64,000 bases of DNA from Chamaecrista fasciculata (GCA_003254925.1 QANZ01044994.1:139889-203888), one strand, 5' to 3'; shown: positions 13,617 to 26,150, counted from the first letter of the stretch. The notes: generated by a model not told the origin, from the sequence alone. Made by a program: numbers and translations.

Positions 13617-15624
13617 GATTTTTTTCCCCAATGCACAAACTGCATTTTTATTATTCCTAGAAAGAATCAATCAAAAAAATTTTTCCTATAGATGGCCAGA
13701 TGCTTTTTAGTTAGTCCATGCCCTGGACACGTGTCCAGAGCTTAATATATATAATATAGGTAAATATATAAATTATATTAACATTTTTAATTATATAAAA
13801 ATTATATCTAAAATATTATTATTTTCAGAAAATTTTAAAATTAAATTAAAGTGAATAAAAATAAAAATATATAAAATTTATTCATATTTAAAAATTATCT
13901 CAAATATTTCTATTTTGATAAAATTTAAAATTAAATTAAAATTAGGCAAAAGTACTAATTTCGTCCCTAAATTTTACACCTACTGTCAATTTCGTCCTCA
14001 ATCTTTTTTTGACTCGGTGTAAATTTAGGGACCAAATAATAAGTTTTATAAAATAATCAACAAAAAAGGGTAAAATTGGAGCTTTAATTAAAAAATGTCA
14101 TTGCAAACCCTGTCATATGAGATGACATAGTTTTTGTGTTGTTATCAGATCACACACTTTTTGTTGTTATCCGATGACAATGTGTTATCTTAGATGCAGT
14201 GTTGTCAAGATTGAGATCTTACTCAAGATCGGAAGAGGCATAAGATAGATCGAATCGTAAAATCAGATCGAGGATCGTAAGATCGTCCTATGATTGTTTT
14301 TAAATATTATAAAATAATATAAAGAAAATTACTAATATATATATATATATAAATTAATGTTCATAAATTTATTCTACAACATATATTAAGATCTTTATCC
14401 AATATCATAAATTTTATAGTCTTATCATATAATTAACTATAAAAATGTCAAGAAGATCGTGGTAAATAGAGTCTTAAGCTAACAAATAAAACAATTTAGT
14501 ATATTATATAACACCTTGGATGTTTGACTTTTAGTAACACCATGATATCGTCATAAATTGACAACTAAGTTAACACCTTGTCATCAGATAACAACAAAAA
14601 GAGTGTGATCTGATAACAACACAAAAACTATGTCATCTCATTTGACAGGGTTTGCAATGACATTTTTTAATTAAAACTCCAATTTTACCCTTTTTTGTTG
14701 ATTATTTTATAAAACTTATTATTTGGTCCCTAAATTTACACCGAGTCAACTAACTTGTCTATGAATAATCGAAATATGTGACTCATACCAGACATCTAAG
14801 AAACTATAACATCTAAGATCACAGCGTATCTAATACACCCTTACTTTAGTATATTATATAAATATATAGATATCTCAATCCTCTTGTTATTGAAAATCTC
14901 TTTCTTCGGAAATAACATTATCATTAATTTTAAGGCAAAAGTACTAATTTCGTTCCCAAACTTTACAATAACTGTCAATTTTGTCCCCCAATCTTTCACA
15001 TTTTAGGCAATTTTATCCTTTGCTCTTACTTTAGCCAAATATTGTCAACATAATCTATGTGGCTAATGGTATATAATGAAAAATTGATAGAAAAATAAAC
15101 TCAAATCCTAACTCAGATTGAAAAATAGGATGCAGTCTCTCGTTAATTTATTGAAAGAAATTAGTTAAAGGATACAATTGACAAAAATGTGAAACATTGG
15201 AGACGAAATTGACAACAAAAAACTGAGTGGGGACGAAATTGACAATTGGTGTAAAATTTAGGGACGAAATTAGTACTTTTACCTAATTTTAATTTAATTT
15301 TGAAATTTTATCAAAATGGAAATATTTGAGATAATTTTTATATATGAATAAATTTTATAAATTTTTATTTTTATTCACTATAATTTAATTTTACAATTTT
15401 CTGAAAATAATAATATTTTAGATATAATTTTTATATAATTAAAAAATTTAATATAATTTATATATTTATATATATAATATAGGTTTTACAAAAAGCAGAT
15501 GGATTTTTTTAAAAAAAAAAAGAAAAAGAAAGTTGTCACATCTGGCCATCTATAGGAAAAAAATTTTTGATTGATTCTTTCTAGGAATAATAAAAATGCA
15601 GTTTGTGCATTGGGGAAAAAAGTC
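13617..15624. mobile_element. Large foldback (Mutator-like) element, 2.0 kb
   Basis: Ends are inverted repeats: left GATTTTTTTCCCCAATGCAC, right the complement of GACTTTTTTCCCCAATGCAC. The arms continue for about 350 bp (13617-13990 against 15250-15624). Nine-base direct repeats TATTTTGGG flank it at 13608-13616 and 15625-15633. A second, inner inverted repeat pairs about 14016-14195 with 14575-14749. No transposase is visible, so the element is non-autonomous. It lies about 180 bp upstream of the SOUL start codon. Confidence 0.82.
14934..15283. mobile_element. Nested MITE inside the foldback element
   Basis: Inverted ends GGCAAAAGTACTAATTTCG (left) and GGTAAAAGTACTAATTTCG (right, complement). 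Flanked by TAATTTTAA at 14925-14933 and 15284-15292. The flank is AT-only and nearly palindromic, so chance agreement is possible. A matching half-end at about 13953-14010 shows that this terminal sequence is also part of the larger palindrome. Confidence 0.6.
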
Positions 15625-15639
15625 TATTTTGGGTCATGT

Positions 15640-15870
15640 TTGAAAGAGTGAGATTGTTGTATCAATCCTCTCACCGTCCAATCGTGAGTATAGTGATGAC
15701 CCAATTAATAAAGAGTCGACTTATAATTCGTAAGGTTGTGAGTTCGATTCTCACTGACGATGTAAGGACCCTGTTAGTATTTGGTAGACGATCTATAAGT
15801 ACTTTTATAAGCGCTCATAGAGCCTTGAAGTCTGTATAGACATTGACATGAACATGTAACATAATATAAA
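15640..15870 (+). repeat. Probable tRNA-derived SINE
   Basis: Contains a stretch resembling a pol III B box (GAGTTCGATTCTC at about 15742) preceded by tRNA-like sequence with CAACTTAT-like and GTTGTGAG motifs. A diverged relative lies at about 44755-44945 with the same block order: GAGTCRACTTAT, then the AAGGTYRTG region, then GATGTAA, TGTTRGTA and GATCTRTA. Two dispersed copies fit a SINE better than a tRNA gene; the acceptor stem is not closed. No clear target duplication was found. Confidence 0.45.
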
Positions 15871-15900
15871 CACAGGCACATTAATATATTAAAATTTTGG

Positions 15901-16627
15901 CTTAAGTGCACTTTTGGTCCCAAAACTATGACAAAGGTTTCATTTTGGTCCCATAACTTTTTTTGTTGCAATTTTGGTCCCATAACTATGACAAAGGTTT
16001 CATTTTGGTCCCATAACTTATTTTGTTGCAATTTTGGTCCCATAACTTCTCAAAAGGTTCCACCGTTAGTCCCTTGGTGAATTCCATCCATATTCAGCCG
16101 TTAAGTATGACGTGGCATAGTGATTAGGATCATGATGTGGCAAAATAAGATGAAATGGATTGAAATAGGATCTATATGCAACATATTAAAACTTATCTAT
16201 ACCCAACCATAATATATACAAAGAGTGGTACTTCCTCTTCCGCGTCAGCCCAATGGGACTTCCTCTTCCTCGTTCCGCTTCCCGATTCGCCGTCGCCGCC
16301 GCTTTGGTCGTTCGACTCTGGCTGAGGATCCCATCGACTTCGTCGGCGCCTTCTGCTTGAAGTCTCTTCTTCCCCACCAAATTGGTCCCTGTCAGTACCA
16401 CTCTTTGTATATTTTGTGGTTGGTATAGATAAGTTTTAATATGTTGCATATAGATCCTATTTCAGTCCACTTCATCTTATTTTGCAACATCATGATCCTA
16501 GTTACTATGTCACGTCATACTTAACAGCTAAATTGGATGGAATTCACCAAGGGACTAACGGTGGAACCTTTTGAGAAGTTATGGGACCAAAATTGCAACA
16601 AAAAAAGTTATGGGACCAAAATGAAAC
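15901..16627. mobile_element. Foldback element with a GC-rich internal segment
   Basis: Left arm about 15901-16228 and right arm about 16395-16627 are inverted copies. They share TTTTGGTCCCATAACTT units, the CCACCGTTAGTCCC block and the region ending AGAGTGGTAC. The left arm holds several tandem 'GGTCCCATAACT' units. Between the arms lies a GC-rich stretch of about 165 bp (16229-16394), very unlike the surroundings, open in more than one frame and possibly captured coding DNA, not identified. The right arm stops abruptly at a single undetermined base (16628), so its outer end may be missing from the assembly. Confidence 0.7.
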
Positions 16628-16628
16628 N

Positions 16629-19178
16629 TCATGGTCTTCAATCGCAAAATCTCAACTTTTAATTACAACATTGAACTCTCAGTTTCTCACAATCTCGTCC
16701 ATCGATTGCAATTGTTGCTGAGCTACCATTTTTTTCTTTTCTTTGCGTTTTGGTGATGATCAACTTCAAAGTTCAAAGTTCAAACTTCAAACTTCTCTCT
16801 CTTTTTTGGTGTATTGGAGACCATGGGTCATGGTGGTTGTTGGACTTTATTCCTTTTTTTCATTTGGGCTTTTTCTCCTTTTTCTTTCTTTCTTATTTTT
16901 CTTTAGATCCAAAAAAAAAAAAGTTATCTAGAAAAATGACTTAAAAAAATTTATCTATTTATATAAAAAGATCCAAATAAAATATGGTATTCACATTATT
17001 AAATTTAATTTAAATTTGAATTTGATTTAATTCGAAATCTTCAAAGTCACGAGAATGAAGCTATATTTTTTTATTTTTATATTGAGCCTTTCTATTTTTC
17101 TATTCTTAACTCCTAAAAATTAATTATCATTAAGAATATCCAAATAAAATACAGTGTTAACTGTTAATCTGACAAATGTATATATAGCCTTGATTTAAAT
17201 TCACATTTGATTTATTTAATATCTATTAACTGATTTGATTTATTTGATATCTTTTGACTAATTTGATTTAAATTCAAATTTCAACTAAATATCACTTTAT
17301 CAACAAAAAAATGATTCAATTCAAAATCTATGAATCATGAGAATTCAGCTATATTTTTCATTTTTATATCAATCCTTTCTATTTTTATTTTTCATTCTTA
17401 GGAACTATTTATTTGTAAAAGTACTCACACAATGTGTTCATAGGTATAATATACATGTATTAGAATACATATAGTAGAAAAAAAAAATGTAACGAAAAGC
17501 ATAACTTGAAAATAAATAACAGTTGTGCCATGTTCATGTTGCTCTTTCACAAGTTGTGTGAGTATTATTAAACTTTCCTTTAGAAATTCATGGATGTAAA
17601 ATTAATTTATATATATGATAGAAATATAAATATTGATACTCCAAAATTTGTTTTTAAATAAAAGCCCAAGGTTTTAAATTGGTCCGGAGTAAGTTTTAAA
17701 TCGATCCCTTATCTTTCTTTTATTTTATATTAGTTCTATATGTTTTTATAATGTTGCACATTGGTCCAAAAAACACTTTATGTGATCATATCTCTTTTAT
17801 TTCAAGTTCAAATATAACGAATTTAGATCTTCGAGTTTTTTTTTACAAGCATTTTGAGATCACTAATAAATGAGATCAAATTGAATCCCAAAAGTAGATA
17901 ATTTGTTTTACGGTCAAACAAGTAAAATTAGTCGCATCTCTATCGTTTAAAGTGAATAAATGAATTTGAAGCTATGTGTTAGACTCTTGATACCATTTGT
18001 AGAATATGCTCTGATACCACTCGTAAAAAATGCTCTGATACTTAACCGAAAAAAAAAATGCTCTCATACCACTTGTTAATAATTGGAAGCTTGTAATGAG
18101 ATTAAACTAAAATTAATTTTATTATACAACTAAAATGAGAACACCACGCGTATATATAGGGTCCAGGCGGTGGCTTACATTTCCAGATTTTTCACCACGT
18201 TTCCCTATTTTACTATGTTATTATTTTACTTATAATAATATCTCTACTTTTTATATTTTATTTATATAATATTATTTTTTTCTTAGATATTTTATTAGTT
18301 TAATATAAGATATTTGTAAATAATTCTATAGAGTTTCGTTGGTGAATTTTAACATAAAAAACAAAAAGTAAATCATTAGATGATACTATTGTGATTTATT
18401 TGATCTAAAATAAAGTTCAAAACACACAAGTGACGCAACACAAACATGTCAATTGAAGATGAATATCAATAAGCTTGCTTAGGGAGATTATCCTTCTAGT
18501 TGTTGCTGCCACATACAATTAACCAATTGCCAATTGAACCGATGATTAGGTGGATTTCTGCCACAGAAGCTATATATTAGAGATTATTGAGTGCCAAATA
18601 TATCAATTTCCTTCCTCTAGTTTACCAGGCGATTCATCTGCTTAGATCTAGTAGTCGCTACTGCTTTGGATGTCGCCAGGAGTTTGATTCTGACGATTTA
18701 ATCAGAGTTCACAACGTCCATGTTCACCCTCTGTTAGGCGCCGAGTGTCTGATGTGTCTCAACGCTGTAAAGGAAAGCGGCATTGGTCTTTCATGTCTTG
18801 AGATGCCCTACCTTCCAATACTGAAGTCGGTTTGTCTTCCATTTTACCTTTCATGATTTGATACTGCAATATTATACTGATGATACAATATTTCAATATT
18901 AGATACTTATGATACAATATTCCAATTCCTTTCAATTTCAATTGGCGTACTATTAACATGTTGGTTATGCGTTCATAACGTGTTTTTTTGTTGATGATAC
19001 AATATTAGATACTGATGTTTTTGTTGGTTATGCATACCTCATAACGTGTTATATGTATTCTTGATTCAATTTCAATTGGCATACTGTTACGTATATATCT
19101 TCTACCTAGGGAGTTCCTAATTCCTATCTATCAAATTTGTAAATTCACTTTACATAGTTACATATAAATATAGTTATA
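16629..19178. other. Gene-poor AT-rich intergenic region
   Basis: No complete gene seen. Two copies of a dispersed repeat of about 100 bp lie at about 17020-17110 and 17270-17400; each has CAYGAGAATKMAGCTATATTTT followed by 'TTTTATAT..A..CCTTTCTATTTTT'. A third is at about 20130-20255. The region between is low-complexity AT sequence. A short open frame with cysteine pairs is listed separately. Confidence 0.55.
18587..18856 (+). other. Short open frame with two CxxC pairs, unidentified
   Basis: An open stretch of 89 codons of higher GC than its surroundings. The translation contains YCFGC and, 26 residues on, CLMC, a spacing compatible with a zinc-binding fold. I do not recognise the protein. 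There are no convincing exons up- or downstream, so a relic or captured exon is more likely than a working gene. Confidence 0.2.
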
Positions 19179-19358
19179 CTAGGGGCTTTGCGTGTCCTAA
19201 CGGGCACGCAAATATGTATGTAGAATAAATAAGGGACTAAATTGTTAACTTAGTAAAGAAAGAGAGACCAAATAGTAAATTTTCTCTTATTTTTAATTTC
19301 ATAGACTATAGTTTTAAATATGGACGACCAGAAAGGGGTGGAGCCATATAATATAAGA
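19179..19358 (-). mobile_element. Non-autonomous Helitron, 180 bp
   Basis: Read on the minus strand it starts TCTTATATTATATGGCTCC and ends with a hairpin (GCGTGCCC-GTTA-GGACACGC) followed by AAAGCCCCTAG. It sits between A and T, as Helitrons do. A closely similar copy in the opposite orientation is at 39482-39649. No coding sequence. Confidence 0.82.
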
Positions 19359-20689
19359 TATATTATAGAACATATTTAAAATAATTTATAATTATATATA
19401 TATATAATATTTACAATATTTAATTAATATTTACATATTTGGAAAAAAATTATTTTTAGAAATTAAAATCACTTAATCTTAGTCTTTGTAGGATTAATTC
19501 TCCAATATTGGAGTTTTTGTCTGCCCAATTCATTTTCTTATCATCTTCCTCATCTTTTTCTTCTTTTTTTACTAATCTCTTTCACATTTTATGTTTATAT
19601 ATATATATATATGAGAAGGAAGCACCTATAAATTAAATAATTAAGTTTGATATAACTGAGACAAAAAAGAAATTTTATGCACAACACAATCATATATATA
19701 TATATATAATCAATTCGACTAATTTTCCAAACTTCAAATCTCTCTCCATATGTATATAAAAAAGTCTAATTGATGATTTAGTAATTATATTTATACATAT
19801 AATGAAATTTGTTAAGATACTAAATTATCCAGAAAAAAAAAATGAAATACACATGAAGTTTTTTAAAAAAAATAATATGAAATCCAGTGAGAATTGAGAA
19901 AAGGAAGAGAAGATAAGAAAAACAAATTTTTTTTATGAAAGATGAGAGTTAAGAATAAGTGGAGAGATGGAGTACTAGAGCTTTGGCTATTGGAAGTGTG
20001 CTATAAAAATCAAAGTTTTATTTATATTTTTTATTTTATTATTTTATTTAATCTGACTTTTAAAAAGAATCTTGATTTATTTTATTTCATTAAATATCTA
20101 ATATTTAATACTATTTAAATTTGAATTTGAACTAATCAAATATCGCTTTATTGAATTTAATTCAAATTTAAATTTGATTTAATTCAAAATTTCTAAATCA
20201 CGAGAATGAAGCTATATTTTCTTACTTTTATATTGAGCGTCTCTATTTTTTTCTATTGAAAGATCAAATTGTTGAAAGTGTAAAATTTAAGAAAACAAAT
20301 AATAAGTCCATCATGCTAATAAAAGAAGTGTTGCATAGTTTTGAGGTTAGGAGTTCTGATGATACACCTGGACTACAAACACCCATACAGAAATAATTTT
20401 GATACTCTCAATTAAGTGTTATATATATATACCCAAAACAAAAGCATGGCCACTAATTAAACTTATACGTAATATGTAGTATTATAACAGTAAGGAAATA
20501 TGGGAATGAATACTGGAATACGAAGGGCTTTACGTGCTCTATTTATGTAATATTTATAATTACTATAAATATAAAATTATATAAAAATAAAAATAATTTT
20601 AATTTTTTTGAAATAATAAAATCATTAAAAATAGTATTGCGTAGAAATAATTTTAAAATTTAAAATTATTTAAAAAGAATTGAAGATCA

Positions 20690-20725
<36 letters not shown>

Positions 20726-21534
20726 TCTCATGAATTGAAAAAGCAAAGACGTGGGGTGGGTTACATGGGAGTCTGAGGGGATAAGAGTTTTGAAATTAAA
20801 CTTAACTCTTGGGAGTTGAGATTCATGGAAGACATGGTTACATGAGAGTTATTTATTCTTTCTTGCTTTTTTATATATATTTAAAAATATTATTTGTAGA
20901 TATTTATTTTACGTTATACTTTAATTAGAGGCCTCAGACATATATAATAGTATAATAGTATATAGATATATAGGGATTCACTTGCTTCGACATATATTCA
21001 TAGGGATTCAATTTAAATTTAATATCATTAAAATTTTAAAATTAAAACAATATTTTATTATATTTATAATAAAATTTAACTTTTTATAATATATTATTAT
21101 TTTTATATTCTTTTAATAATAAATTTTTTATTTGAAGTAGTTGGAAAGTTTTTTTTTGTCATCCAAATAGTGGGAAGTTACTTAACTCCTTCCACTATTT
21201 TTTTTGCCTTTTAATATTTCATAATAATCGTGCCTGAGGAGCACGATTTCAGTACTAACATGATAATGTCAGTATTGAAATTATGTCTGTAGGGCGTGAT
21301 TTTGCAGAAAAATTTAAATATTTAAATCGTGTGTTGGGTATTGAAATTATGTCTGTAGGGCGCCATTTGGGGAAATTTAAATATTGAAATTTAAATAATG
21401 AAATTATGTCTCTAGGGCGCCATTTGGGGAAATAAGAAAATTTGTTGGGTATTGGGATACATAATATATTTTAGCATATTATTTAAATAAAAAAAACCCA
21501 ATTGATTGACCTTAAACATATATATATATATATA
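19359..21534. other. AT-rich intergenic DNA with a short tandem repeat
   Basis: No gene. Many (TA)n tracts, the longest at about 20695-20725. At about 21274-21433 the motif TGAAATTATGTCTGTAGGGC occurs three times (the third with CTCTAG), twice followed by GCCATTTGGGGAAAT; spacing is about 60-65 bp. Confidence 0.55.
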
Positions 21535-22359
21535 CTAGGGGCTTGGCGTGCCCGTATGCATGTAACATTTGAATTGATTTAAAGTTGAAGATTATATTAA
21601 ATTTTTATATTGATAAAAGAGTAAGTTTGGAACCAATTTGAGAAATTATACAAATATGTAAGACTCATCTAAAATAAATAAAATATTTAGGATCAATTTG
21701 AAATTACCTCATATGGGAGAGTGAGTGGAGAGAGAATGGTGAAAATTTTTAATTTTTAATTATTTTTTGCATTTTTTAATTCATTTTTTTAAAGAAGTGG
21801 GGGGAGTGAGTGGGGAGAGAGAGTGGTGATTTTTTTTTCTTTTTTAATTTTTTAATTCANNNNNNNNNNNNNNNNNNNNNNNNNNNNNNNNNNNNNNNNN
21901 NNNNNNNNNNNNNNNNNNNNNNNNNNNNNNNNNNNNNNNNNNNNNNNNNNNNNNNNNNNNNNNNNNNNNNNNNNNNNNNNNNNNNNNNNNNNNNNNNNNN
22001 NNNNNNNNNNNNNNNNNNTGGGGTCAAAATGTAATTTTTAAAAATTTGAAAAAGGTGGAAACTGTCCATCAGTCCAAAATCTGAATAAAAATACTATTTA
22101 GTCCTAAATTTAAATAATTTAAAAATTATTCTAATTAATTAGTTTATAAATCAAATAATATAAATATTTTAAGATGGGTTCATGGTTGGGTTGGGTCAAC
22201 CCTTAATTTTATTGGTCATGACCCACCCATGACCCATTTAGAAAATATAAATGGGTCATAAATGGGTCAATGACCCATTTATAACCCAACCATTTACAAC
22301 CCAACCCAAAACCAATCCAACCCAACCATTTGCCACCCGCCCATATAATATAGTATAGA
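21535..22359 (-). mobile_element. Helitron, with internal assembly gap
   Basis: On the minus strand the 5' end is TCTATACTATATTATATGGG and the 3' end is ACGGGCACGCCAAGCCCCTAG followed by T, the same signature as the other small Helitrons here. The internal part near the 3' end resembles the tandem units at 25.1-26.1 kb. About 22160-22340 is dense in short GGGTCA/TGACCC motifs in both orientations, possibly another element nested inside. The gap at 21860-22018 hides part of the sequence. Confidence 0.7.
21860..22018. other. Run of 159 undetermined bases (assembly gap)
   Basis: A continuous run of N inside a Helitron; any ORF drawn across it is an artefact. Confidence 0.99.
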
Positions 22360-23132
22360 TATAGATATATATATAATTTTTAGTTTTAATTTGAATATAT
22401 CTTGTGGTTCTTTCATTTTGGTTTCCATACAAATTAATAGAATCATAATTTTATAATTGTTGTTTTTGACGACCATAGCCGTTGATGACTCCAAAATCTT
22501 TGAGAAACATAATAATCCTTCTAATTATCGTAACAATTTCAGGGTATGTCGGGCACTACATAATAGGTTAGTCCTGAACACGCTCAAACTTCTTCCCTAT
22601 AAATAAATATGGACAAATCTTAATAATTAAAGATAATATTTCTCATATGTTTTAATTTATTCTTTAAAACCCTTTTATTTTTCTCCACTCTTACTAATAA
22701 GATAAGCTCTAGAGTAAATTCACAATGTCACCAGATATGTTATTTTTTTCTACATGTTCTACTAAGATCCCATCAGTGGTTGAACTTCAAAATCAACATG
22801 TCACAAGTCAAACAAAAAGCTGAAAAGCCCAAAAGATAAAAGAGAGGAGAATTAACCCAATAAAGCCCAATTCTATATGACCCATAACCCAATAGGCCGA
22901 ACCCACTCCATTACACACAAAAATAAATAAATAAATGGGGATGCTAAACCCAAAGCTCCAAAATTGCTGCTTAATAAATAATGATGCTAACATTATTTTT
23001 ATTTATGTATAATCTTTTGAAAAAATAATTTCGAAAAAAAATTCACTTGATATATATAATAGTTTTTTATATTAGTCATAACTCATAAGATTCATTCATA
23101 TTTATATTTTTAATCCATAAAATTATTGTTTG
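22360..23132. other. Intergenic, no gene seen
   Basis: AT-rich sequence without a supported ORF, RNA or transposon end. Confidence 0.5.
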
Positions 23133-23413
23133 GTGTAAAATAAACTAAAACCCCCAAGTTATTTATTTTTTCCTACATTTTGGTTCTATTCTAGAGAAAA
23201 ATGTCCTTGATGCAAAAAATTTAAATTTTTAAAAGTTAAAAATCAATTTTGTCTTTTTTTTTTAATGGAAAAATGGATAAAATTTGTTAGAGGGACCAAC
23301 TTTGCTAAGCTTTGCATAACTGGGGGACCAATATGGAATGAAAAATAACCGAGGGACTAATTTGGAACACTGAGCATGACTGGGGGACCAAAATAGGATT
23401 TTGGCCTAATGAG
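23133..23413. repeat. Solo arm of the foldback family seen at 33.0-34.1 kb
   Basis: Matches the right arm of the element at 33002-34071 over its length: AAATAAACTAAAAC near the inner side, TACATTTTGGTTCTATTCTAG, the GTTAGAGGGACCAA block and AGGATTTTGGCCTAAT at the outer end. The partner arm is absent, so this is a deleted copy. Confidence 0.75.
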
Positions 23414-23792
23414 CAATTTGATATTGAACCAATTTATAAACTGATTAGCCTGCTTTAACTCGTTTAACAATTAAGCTCATAATAGGCCGACTCTTTTAAC
23501 AAAGCAGCACTCAAATTTATTATATAGCAGTAGTCTTTCTTTTGTTATCATAAAATTCATTTGTACTAATTATTATTTTGACTCCAAATATAGCAACATT
23601 TTTCATATCTGATGCTATAAAAAAGTACCGTGAAACATTACGTATATATATGATATATCCGTTGGTGTAACTTATTGTGACAATTAAGATTATAATAACG
23701 ATTCTATATTCAATAATAACAACCAATGTTACTAATGGATTAACTTCATTAGTAATATTTATGAATTTCATAGATCTAAATTCGTGTATATA

Positions 23793-24100
23793 TCTATACT
23801 ATATTATATGTGTGAGGGTAATTTTGGTTCGTCAAAATTAATTAAATTAAAAATTAAAAAAAAAATAAACATGTGAAACTTGATAATTGACTAATTGTAT
23901 AGATAATGAGAGAGCAAAAGTAGTAGATGAGATTTAAGAAAGTGAAAACTTATTATTTGGTCTTTTAATTTTTACACTTCTAACGATTTAATCCTTGAAT
24001 AATAGAAATATATTATTTAGTCACTGAATAACTATAAATGTCAAATCAAACGTTATATACATATTTCCATACCCGTTAGAGCACGAAATTAAAAGTCCCT
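23793..24100 (+). mobile_element. Non-autonomous Helitron, 308 bp
   Basis: Starts TCTATACTATATTATATGTG and ends AAAAGTCCCTAG, inserted between A and T, with a degenerate terminal hairpin (ACCCGTTAGAGCACG). A near copy is at 36939-37245 in intron 2 of the gibberellin oxidase gene, and a shorter relative at 46068-46343. Confidence 0.8.
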
Positions 24101-24803
24101 AGTTATATATATGTACACGTATATATATAATCCTCAACATGTATTAAATGGGTCGATAGAATTTGAAAGGTGGTAGAAACTCCAACAACAAGAGAGATAT
24201 AAATCTAGAGAGAGAGAATTGGATCACATGTATATTAATACATATATCTTGAATTCTTGATACACACTTATTATCTGAAATAAATAAAAAGATTGATTAA
24301 TTTTTATTTAAAAGAAAAAACAAATGAAATGAAAGAACAAATTAAATCATTGGTGATAAAGAAAGACATGCATGTCGGCTTGGATCTGTGTCAAAATGAT
24401 TAATTTGATGAATACAGATGCATGCGAAATTGCAGAAACCATATATATATTTATATAGTATATCGTGGCTTGCATGAAACTCACAGATTTGTGTAGCAAT
24501 TATAGACCAAGTTTTTTATGATAATAATGTGTTCTGCAGTATGTACTATATATATATATATAAATAATGCTTCTCATGAAGTCCCTCAAAACCTCTCAAT
24601 TATGTTCTTTTTTCAACACTACGTACCCCACATACATATCATATTTGCCTATATATATTTGGTTGAATTTGAATTCATTAAAGTTCCAAATTAATTTTAT
24701 GAAGTTTAATTTTGATGAAGTTGTATCTACTACGCGAACAAAGGGAATGTAGGTGGCTAGGGGGCAGGGGCCGCACATACGCGCATATATATATATATAT
24801 ATA
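24101..24803. other. Intergenic, AT-rich
   Basis: No gene supported; contains (TA)n tracts at about 24548-24562 and 24785-24802. Confidence 0.5.
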
Positions 24804-25107
24804 CTAAGGACTTGGTGTGCTCTAACGGACACGCCAATATGCATATAATATTTAAATTGATTTAAAGTTAAAGATTATATAAAGTTTTTATATTGATAAA
24901 TGAGTAAGTTTGAGACCAATTTGAAATTTCCTGATACATTTGAGACTAATTAAAAATTTTGACTTAATGAGAATGAACATGGGTGATTTTTTTTTTCTAC
25001 ATAAAAATGAACGTGGGCTAGCTAGAGAAAAGTGGGTGATTTTTTTTTTCTTTTTTAATTTAATAATTTTGACCAACCATAAGGGGGTGGAGCCATATAA
25101 TATAGTA
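24804..25107 (-). mobile_element. Helitron-like element, about 304 bp
   Basis: Minus-strand 3' end shows a hairpin region (GTGTCC-GTTA-GAGCACAC) followed by CAAGTCCTTAG and T. The other end, at about 25107, reads ACTATATTATATGGCTCC after complementing, but the leading TC is blurred by a TA repeat. Internally related to the three tandem units that follow. Confidence 0.7.
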
Positions 25108-25128
25108 TATATATATATATATATATAT

Positions 25129-26150
25129 TAGGGGGTTGACGTGTCGAACGTTTGAATTAATTAAAGTTAAAAATTACACAAAATTTTTATTTTGATAAAT
25201 GAGTAAGTTTGGGACCAATTTGAAAAATTATAAAAATATCTAAGATTCATCTAAAATAAATAAAATATTTTGGACCAATTTGAAATTACCTCATACATTT
25301 AGGATAGAAATTGGTATTTTATTAATTTGTAAATGTTTGGGTAAATGTTTGGGTGAGATGAACGTGGGCTAGCTAGAGAAAAGTGGGTGATTTTTTTTCT
25401 TTTTTAATTTTTTAATTCAATAATTTTGACCAACCATAAAGGGGTGGAGCCATATAATATAGTATAGATATAGATATAGATATAGATTAGGGGGTTGACG
25501 TGTCGTACGTTTGAAATAATTAAAGTTAAAAATTACACAATTTTTATTTTGATAAATGAGTAAGTTTGGAACCAATTTGAAAAATTATAAAAATATGTAA
25601 GATTCATCTAAAATAATTAAAATACTTTGGACCAATTTGAAATTACCTCATACATTTAGGATAGAAATTGGTATTTTACTAATTTGTAAATGTTTGGGTG
25701 AGATGAACGTGGGCTAGCTAAAGAAAAGTGGGTGATTTTTTTTTCTTTTTTAATTTTTTAATTCAATAATTTTGACCAACCATAAAGGGGTGGAGCCATA
25801 TAATATAGTATAGATATAGATATAGATATAGATTAGGGGGTTGACGTGTCGTACGTTTGAAATAATTAAAGTTAAAAATTACACAATTTTTATTTTGATA
25901 AATGAGTAAGTTTGGAACCAATTTGAAAAATTATAAAAATATGTAAGATTCATCTAAAATAATTAAAATACTTTGGACCAATTTGAAATTACCTCATACA
26001 TTTAGGATAGAAATTGGTATTTTACTAATTTGTAAATGTTTGGGTGAGATGAACGTGGGCTAGCTAAAGAAAAGTGGGTGATTTTTTTTTCTTTTTTAAT
26101 TTTTTAATTCAATAATTTTGACCAACCATAAAGGGGCCGTATAATATAGT
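25129..26150 (-). mobile_element. Three head-to-tail Helitron-like units
   Basis: Three direct copies begin with TAGGGGGTTGACGTGTCG at 25129, 25488 and 25834 (periods 359 and 346 bp). Each ends in GGGGTGGAGCCATATAATAT, except the last, which has a small deletion before CGTATAATATAG. Units two and three are almost identical; unit one is older. They share the internal body of the neighbouring Helitron at 24804-25107, but the terminal hairpin is degraded. Confidence 0.75.

Noticed and set aside
15700-15780. Possible tRNA gene at the GTTCGATTC motif
   Set aside because: Stems do not close into a cloverleaf, and a diverged dispersed relative at 44.8 kb favours a SINE.
21810-22069. ORFs drawn across the run of N
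   Set aside because: Artefact of undetermined bases.
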